Source of the DNA: an uncultured Bacteroidales bacterium | GTDB lineage: Bacteria > Bacteroidota > Bacteroidia > Bacteroidales > UBA932 | Length of the DNA: 64,000 bases | NCBI GenBank assembly: GCA_946410455.1 | Contig: CAMKAJ010000006.1 | Location: 1 to 64,000 of the forward strand | Direction of reading: 5' to 3' | Part shown: in pieces, positions 60,211 through 64,000 of the stretch | Position numbering within the stretch: the first letter of the stretch is position 1 | How the letters are laid out: every line of letters starts with the position of its first letter | Notes under the pieces: model-generated | Database searches by the model: none | What the model saw: only the letters and a program-made list of their open reading frames with translations | What the model was told of the DNA's origin: nothing | Program-made: the position numbers and the translations under genes

Positions 60211-61932
60211 ATGAAGAAATTGATATGTGTATTGCTCGCCGCCCTCTTTGTGTTTTCGCCTTGGAGCGCGGACGCTGCAAAGAAACGGCTCCCTAAAGGA
60301 ACCACAGTCTGGGGCCAAGTTCTTGTAGACGGAGCGCCTCGCGGGGGCGTTGTGGTATCTGACGGAACAGAAATCGGCATCACAGACAAGATGGGCTTTT
60401 ATTACCTCAACTCAGCCAAGCGGGAGGGCAGCGTGTTCGTGAGCATTCCCTCCGGCACAGAGGTAGAGAGCAACTGGGGCATGCCGCATTTCTGGGAAAG
60501 GCTCACGGCTCCAGCTTCCGAGGCTGAGCGCCACGACTTCACCCTAAGCTCAGTGGATAACACCAATTATACCCTCCTGGCCATATCCGACATCCACCTT
60601 GCCAACCTGTTCGACGATATCTGGCAGTTCAAGGAGGTCTTTATGCCTCGCTTTATGGAAGAATACGAGAAGGCCCGCGAACATGGCCCCGTGTACTGCC
60701 TCAACTGCGGTGATTCCGTTTACGATCGCTACTGGTACGAGTACGGATACTCCATAGAGAGCTTTCCAGGCACTCTCGCAGAAGTGAAATTCCCCGTGCC
60801 CATGTTCCATGTAATGGGTAACCACGACAATGATGGCGGAGTAGCACGGGAGGGCGATATCGACTTTGCGGCAGCCGAGCGATACCGCCGCACCATGGGT
60901 CCCACTCACTATTCCTTCAACATTGGGCGTGAGCATTACGTTGTGCTCGACAACATCGTGTACCTTAACTCAGAGGGCCGCGTGGATACTTACGAGGGCA
61001 TTACGGGCAAGCGTGACCACGAGCACTACTTCACCCGCGAGCAACTGGAATGGCTCGCCAAGGACCTTGCCACCGTGCAAGACAAGAGCGCCCCGCTCAT
61101 AATCGCCTTCCACTCCCCCATCCTCCGTCACAAAGGAGGACTCACGGAGAAGCAGATTGAATCGCGTTTCCTGCGCGAGGGGCATAGTCCTGAGGAGATG
61201 CTTAATGAGTTCACAGCGTTGCTGAAAGACTTCCCGGAGGTGCACTTCATCTCTGGCCATTCGCACCAGAACATGCTCTGCTACGGCAAAGACGACAGCT
61301 CCCGCTTCCCGTACATCGGCAATATCACGGAGCACAATATCTCCGGGGTGTGCGGATGCTGGTGGCAGACTGCAGCACACGGCGGCAACACCCTGGCGCC
61401 CGACGGCGGACCTGCAGGTTTCGAGGTTTTCCCTGTCAGCGGAGACAATATCGAATGGTATTTCGTTTCTACCGACGACGGCGCCAGCGAGCAGTTCCGC
61501 GTGTTCGACATGAACAGCGTACGCGAATACTACCGCACGAGCGGTGCCGTGAAGGCTTTCTTGAAACACTACGACAAGCGCACAGACTATAGCACAATCG
61601 AGGATAACCTGCTGCTGATCAACGTGTGGGCTTGGGAGAGTAAATGGAAAATCAGCGTGACCGAGAACGGAGTGGAGCTGCCCGTGAAGCACCGCAAGAG
61701 CGAGAACCCGCAGTTCACGCTTGAGTACTATCTGCCCAAGGCGTCCTGGGACGACAACAGCAAGAGCCGCTGGCCGTCAAAGTACAACGATGCGGGCGTT
61801 AAGCCACACTATTTCTGGGCAAAAGCATCTTCACCCACAAGCACGGTGGTGGTTAAAGTAACCGACTCATTCGGGCGCGAGTATGTACAGACCGTCCAGA
61901 GGCCCAAAGCCTTCGGCAAGAAAATGAAATAA
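60211..61932 (+). CDS. Secreted calcineurin-like phosphoesterase with N- and C-terminal beta domains
   Basis: 573 aa. Signal peptide 'MKKLICVLLAALFVFSPWSADAA', then a carboxypeptidase-regulatory-like domain ('TTVWGQVLVDGAPRGGVVVSDG', MetallophosN type), the phosphoesterase core ('LLAISDIHLANL', 'LNCGDSVYDRY', 'MGNHDNDGG', 'IAFHSPIL', 'ISGHSHQNM') and a C-terminal beta domain. All metal ligands are in place. Start at 60211 fits the signal peptide; 60193 would add six residues. Followed 1 nt later by a secreted protein, likely a functional pair. Substrate unknown. Confidence 0.88.
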   Translation: MKKLICVLLAALFVFSPWSADAAKKRLPKGTTVWGQVLVDGAPRGGVVVSDGTEIGITDKMGFYYLNSAKREGSVFVSIPSGTEVESNWGMPHFWERLTAPASEAERHDFTLSSVDNTNYTLLAISDIHLANLFDDIWQFKEVFMPRFMEEYEKAREHGPVYCLNCGDSVYDRYWYEYGYSIESFPGTLAEVKFPVPMFHVMGNHDNDGGVAREGDIDFAAAERYRRTMGPTHYSFNIGREHYVVLDNIVYLNSEGRVDTYEGITGKRDHEHYFTREQLEWLAKDLATVQDKSAPLIIAFHSPILRHKGGLTEKQIESRFLREGHSPEEMLNEFTALLKDFPEVHFISGHSHQNMLCYGKDDSSRFPYIGNITEHNISGVCGCWWQTAAHGGNTLAPDGGPAGFEVFPVSGDNIEWYFVSTDDGASEQFRVFDMNSVREYYRTSGAVKAFLKHYDKRTDYSTIEDNLLLINVWAWESKWKISVTENGVELPVKHRKSENPQFTLEYYLPKASWDDNSKSRWPSKYNDAGVKPHYFWAKASSPTSTVVVKVTDSFGREYVQTVQRPKAFGKKMK

Positions 61933-61933
61933 C

Positions 61934-62887
61934 ATGAGAAGAGCGTTGATGGTACTGTTGCTGCTTACTGCGGGGCTGCTTGCCGCCGCACAGTCTTTTG
62001 GAGGCCTGCAAATTGCCCCCGAGTGCAGCAAATTCCTGGTTAAAGAAGGCCGGGGCAGGGCCCAGCAGGGCATGGAGATTTACGGTCGCTACCTGTTCTC
62101 GCTGGAGGACGGAGGCCACGTAAACGTGTACGACTTCAAAAAAGCAGCGCCTGAGCCAGTTGCGGGCTTCGAGCTTGCCTCTTCAGGCAAGGATAACCAT
62201 GCCAACAATGCAGAATTCGGCATAGAGAAAAAGCCGGGAGCCTCTTTCCCGCTCATGTACATATCTAACGGCAAAGTTGGATGCGACATAGAGTGGACCT
62301 GCTTTGTAGAAAGCATCACCCGCAGGGGGAAACGCTTCAATACCGAGCTTGTGCAGACCATCACACTGGACATCAAGGGGTTCAAAGAAGCCGGATATGA
62401 GCCCATCTTTGGAGCTCCAAGCTGGCTGATAGACCGCGAGCGCAAGGCCCTGTGGGTGTTTTCTGCACATCAGCGCACTACGCGCAAAGTTACTCTTAAG
62501 CCTGAGGATAATTTCTATATCGCATATAAGTTCCGGATTCCTACTCTGTCCGAAGGTCCGTCTGTGACGCTAGGGCTGAAAGACTTGCAGGCCCAGGTAA
62601 TCTTTCCTTACGAGACCTGGTTCACCCAGGCCGGTTGTATGTACGACGGCAAGATTTTCTACTGTTTCGGAGTCGGGCGGGCCGATCCGGAGGGACGTCC
62701 TTCTCGCATCCGGGTTTACGACACCGATTCAGGGAGCATCTGCGCAAAGTACGACCTTAACGAGGAGATTCCCGAAGAAATGGAAGATCTGGTCGTGAAA
62801 GACGGCTGGATATATGTAAACACCAATACAAACAGCCGGCAGACAGAGTTTAAGCCCATTGTTTACAAACTTTCTATGCCGCGTTAA
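61934..62887 (+). CDS. Secreted protein of unknown function, probably beta-propeller
   Basis: 317 aa with signal peptide MRRALMVLLLLTAGLLAAAQ. No named family recognised. Repeated strand-turn patterns ('EIYGRYLFSLEDGGHVNVYDFKK', 'PSWLIDRERKALWVFSA', 'CMYDGKIFYCFGVGRADPEGRPSRIRVYD', 'KDGWIYVNTNT') resemble propeller blades. One base after the phosphoesterase stop, so co-translated. Likely periplasmic or surface partner of that enzyme (inference). Confidence 0.7.
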   Translation: MRRALMVLLLLTAGLLAAAQSFGGLQIAPECSKFLVKEGRGRAQQGMEIYGRYLFSLEDGGHVNVYDFKKAAPEPVAGFELASSGKDNHANNAEFGIEKKPGASFPLMYISNGKVGCDIEWTCFVESITRRGKRFNTELVQTITLDIKGFKEAGYEPIFGAPSWLIDRERKALWVFSAHQRTTRKVTLKPEDNFYIAYKFRIPTLSEGPSVTLGLKDLQAQVIFPYETWFTQAGCMYDGKIFYCFGVGRADPEGRPSRIRVYDTDSGSICAKYDLNEEIPEEMEDLVVKDGWIYVNTNTNSRQTEFKPIVYKLSMPR

Positions 62888-62917
62888 ATTTTGTTTGGCG
62901 GTCTCGAAATAAATTTT

Positions 62918-62925
62918 TACCTTTG
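62918..62925 (+). promoter_or_regulatory. Predicted promoter for tRNA-Glu and rpsT
   Basis: TACCTTTG with a TTTG 20 nt upstream (62894-62897), fitting the -33/-7 spacing of Bacteroidetes promoters. Confidence 0.65.
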
Positions 62926-62963
62926 CAGTCCCTATTCCGTATCAACGGGTAGAGAATGAGTTT

Positions 62964-63038
62964 GGTGGGTTCGTATAACGGCTAGTACTCAAGATTTTCA
63001 TTCTTGCAATAGGAGTTCGATTCTCCTACCCACTACCA
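62964..63038 (+). tRNA. tRNA-Glu (anticodon TTC), CCA encoded
   Basis: Acceptor GGTGGGT/ACCCACT with a G-U first pair, anticodon stem CAAGA/TCTTG with loop TTTTCAT (TTC), T-arm AGGAGTTCGATTCTCCT, 3' ACCA. Only 22 nt before rpsT, so the two are probably co-transcribed. Confidence 0.96.
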
Positions 63039-63060
63039 AAATATTAAAAAAAATAACATA

Positions 63061-63315
63061 ATGGCAAATACAGCTTCAGCAAAGAAGGCCGATCGCCAGA
63101 GCGAAAGGCACCGCCTGCATAACAGATATTATGCACGCACCACACGTAATGCAATCCGCGACATCCGCAACACCACAGACAAGGCAGAGGCCGAGAAGAA
63201 TGCTCCCAAGGTTTATGCAATGATTGACAAGCTTGCAAAGATCGGGGTCATCCACAAGAACAAGGCTTCCAACCTCAAGAGCGGTATTCAGGTTTACATT
63301 AACAAACTGGCCTAA
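63061..63315 (+). CDS. rpsT: 30S ribosomal protein bS20
   Basis: 84 aa, very basic. '[34 protein letters not shown]' and C-terminal '[18 protein letters not shown]' match bS20. Follows tRNA-Glu and ends before a strong hairpin terminator. Confidence 0.96.
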   Translation: MANTASAKKADRQSERHRLHNRYYARTTRNAIRDIRNTTDKAEAEKNAPKVYAMIDKLAKIGVIHKNKASNLKSGIQVYINKLA

Positions 63316-63324
63316 GACTTCCAC

Positions 63325-63354
63325 AGACGCGTTCCCGACGCGTCTTATTTTTCA
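63325..63354 (+). terminator. Intrinsic terminator after rpsT
   Basis: AGACGCG and CGCGTCT form a 7-bp stem over TTCCCGA, followed by TATTTTT. Confidence 0.8.
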
Positions 63355-63359
63355 GCAAG

Positions 63360-63433
63360 CGGGATGTAGCGCAGTTGGCTAGCGCACCACGTTCGGGACG
63401 TGGGGGTCGTCCGTTCGAGTCGGATCATCCCGA
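63360..63433 (+). tRNA. tRNA-Pro (anticodon CGG)
   Basis: Acceptor CGGGATG/CATCCCG, D-arm AGCGCAGTTGGCTAGCGC, anticodon stem CCACG/CGTGG with loop TTCGGGA (CGG), T-arm GTCCGTTCGAGTCGGAT, discriminator A. CCA not encoded. The 3' end is part of a 23-bp palindrome with the element that follows. Confidence 0.95.
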
Positions 63434-63617
63434 CAGAAAGAGCTTCGAGGAAACTCGAAGCTCTTTCTGTCGGGATACCCGACTACTATCCCCCGCAGCC
63501 AGAGGCTGCTGCCCCCAGGGGCATGAGGGGAGGACCCCTCAAACTCCCCCGGCCTTCGGTCTTCGAGTTTCCTCGAAGCTCTTTCTGTCGGGATACCCGA
63601 CTACTATCCCCCGCAGC
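63427..63617 (+). repeat. Palindromic GC-rich element directly 3' of tRNA-Pro (copy B)
   Basis: Starts inside the tRNA 3' end. Arms 63427-63449 and 63454-63476 are perfect complements (23 bp, GAAA loop). Core: ACTATCCCCCGCAGCC/GGCTGC hairpin, CCCCCAGGGG, GAGGGG/CCCCTC hairpin, then AAACTCCCCC. After it a second copy of about 46 bp (63454-63499 and 63572-63617, starting CTCGAAGCTCTTTC and ending CCCCCGCAGC) repeats directly. The core aligns with copy A inside ygiQ. Confidence 0.8.
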
Positions 63618-63648
63618 GAATAGAATTGTAATTCTGCACGATTCTACT

Positions 63649-63656
63649 TATATTTG
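63649..63656 (+). promoter_or_regulatory. Predicted promoter for the GH2 gene
   Basis: TATATTTG with a TTG about 20 nt upstream; leader of about 22 nt before ATG 63679. Confidence 0.6.
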
Positions 63657-63678
63657 GGAATATAAGTAGTTTATTGAT

Positions 63679-64000
63679 ATGAGAAGATTACTCGCATTGC
63701 TCGCGCTTAGCTTACTGGCGCAACTCTCTTTCGCCCAGACTTGGGCTCCCGCAGGAAATGACATCAAGACCCGCTGGGCGGCTGAGGTTAACCCCAAGGC
63801 TCCGCTGCCGGAGTATCCCAGGCCGCAGATGGTTCGCGGCGACTGGATGAACCTCAACGGACTCTGGGACTACGCCATAGAGGCTCCGGAGGCTGGTTAT
63901 TCTGTCGCCCAGGGCCAGATTCTGGTGCCGTTTGCCATAGAATCCTCTCTCTCTGGAGTTGGTAAATTTGTAGGGCAAGACAAGGCCCTGTGGTACAAGC
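63679..64000 (+). CDS. Secreted glycoside hydrolase family 2 protein, 5' part only
   Basis: Cut by the window end after about 107 codons and missing from the ORF track. Signal peptide MRRLLALLALSLLAQLSFAQ, then the GH2 sugar-binding domain start: 'YPRPQMVRGDWMNLNGLWDYAI', 'QILVPFAIESSLSGVGK', 'ALWYK'. GH2 includes beta-galactosidases, mannosidases and glucuronidases; the active site lies beyond the window. Likely a periplasmic or surface polysaccharide-degrading enzyme. Confidence 0.82.
   Translation, partial: MRRLLALLALSLLAQLSFAQTWAPAGNDIKTRWAAEVNPKAPLPEYPRPQMVRGDWMNLNGLWDYAIEAPEAGYSVAQGQILVPFAIESSLSGVGKFVGQDKALWYK

Noticed and set aside
63427-63476. Simple rho-independent terminator for tRNA-Pro
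   Set aside because: The stem is very long and includes the tRNA acceptor strand, and no U-tract follows; it fits better as part of the repeat element.
63375-63669. Two ORFs of 82 and 89 aa
   Set aside because: They lie across tRNA-Pro and the palindromic element; repeated peptides simply reflect the 46-bp DNA repeat.

Overview
This window comes from a Bacteroidales chromosome of fairly high GC. The phylum call rests on three things. Promoters match the Bacteroidetes -7 element TAnnTTTG in front of many genes. Start codons often sit 4-9 nt after that element. The gene families are typical of the order (DUF3078, WbqC, DUF4922-SpoIID, HU-CCDC81, NamZ, IF-2 with a long acidic/proline linker). 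A Rikenellaceae/UBA932-like lineage is possible, but I cannot prove it by eye.

Layout. 0-5 kb: an end-of-cluster glycosyltransferase, rpmH, and a coupled polA-ECF sigma-rsmG operon. 5-12 kb: glpQ-type phosphodiesterase, tadA, a glycerol-1-phosphate dehydrogenase/KbaZ-like pair, tRNA-Gln, an acyltransferase, and ygiQ carrying an in-frame palindromic insertion. 12-19.6 kb: rpoD-argS-ygiQ operon, htrA, dnaN-exonuclease-nhaA, tRNA-Thr. 19.6-29.7 kb: ClC channel, sirtuin, a RAYT transposase with three REP-like double hairpins in the intergenic gaps around it, a phosphoesterase, ettA, polyprenol-phosphate mannosyltransferase, tex. 29.7-34 kb: rimP-nusA-infB behind an attenuator-like leader, with a RimP that has lost its C-terminal domain. 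34-40.8 kb: pnuC and the lipid A genes lpxD-lpxC-lpxA-wbqC with a FadL-like porin. 40.8-44.5 kb: proS, DUF3078, tilS, tRNA-Asn. 44.6-54.4 kb: an eight-gene cell-wall operon (HU protein, NUDIX, HIT-like/SpoIID fusion, AmpG, NamZ, DUF6515, murI, DPP III). 54.5-64 kb: rhaT, yitT, a lipoprotein, thioesterase, a preQ1-riboswitch-controlled queuosine transporter plus queF, a sugar kinase, a secreted phosphoesterase, tRNA-Glu, rpsT, tRNA-Pro followed by a second copy of the palindromic element, and the 5' end of a GH2 enzyme.

Most of the window is core genome. The unusual biology lies in two families of structured repeats. The first is the RAYT with REP-like double hairpins that show compensatory base changes. 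The second is a GC-rich element found in-frame inside ygiQ and again directly behind tRNA-Pro; in both places it is preceded by a long palindrome whose arms mirror the host flank. Other points worth checking are the NamZ/AmpG/cytoplasmic SpoIID muropeptide-salvage operon, the preQ1-I riboswitch, and the rimP leader attenuator.
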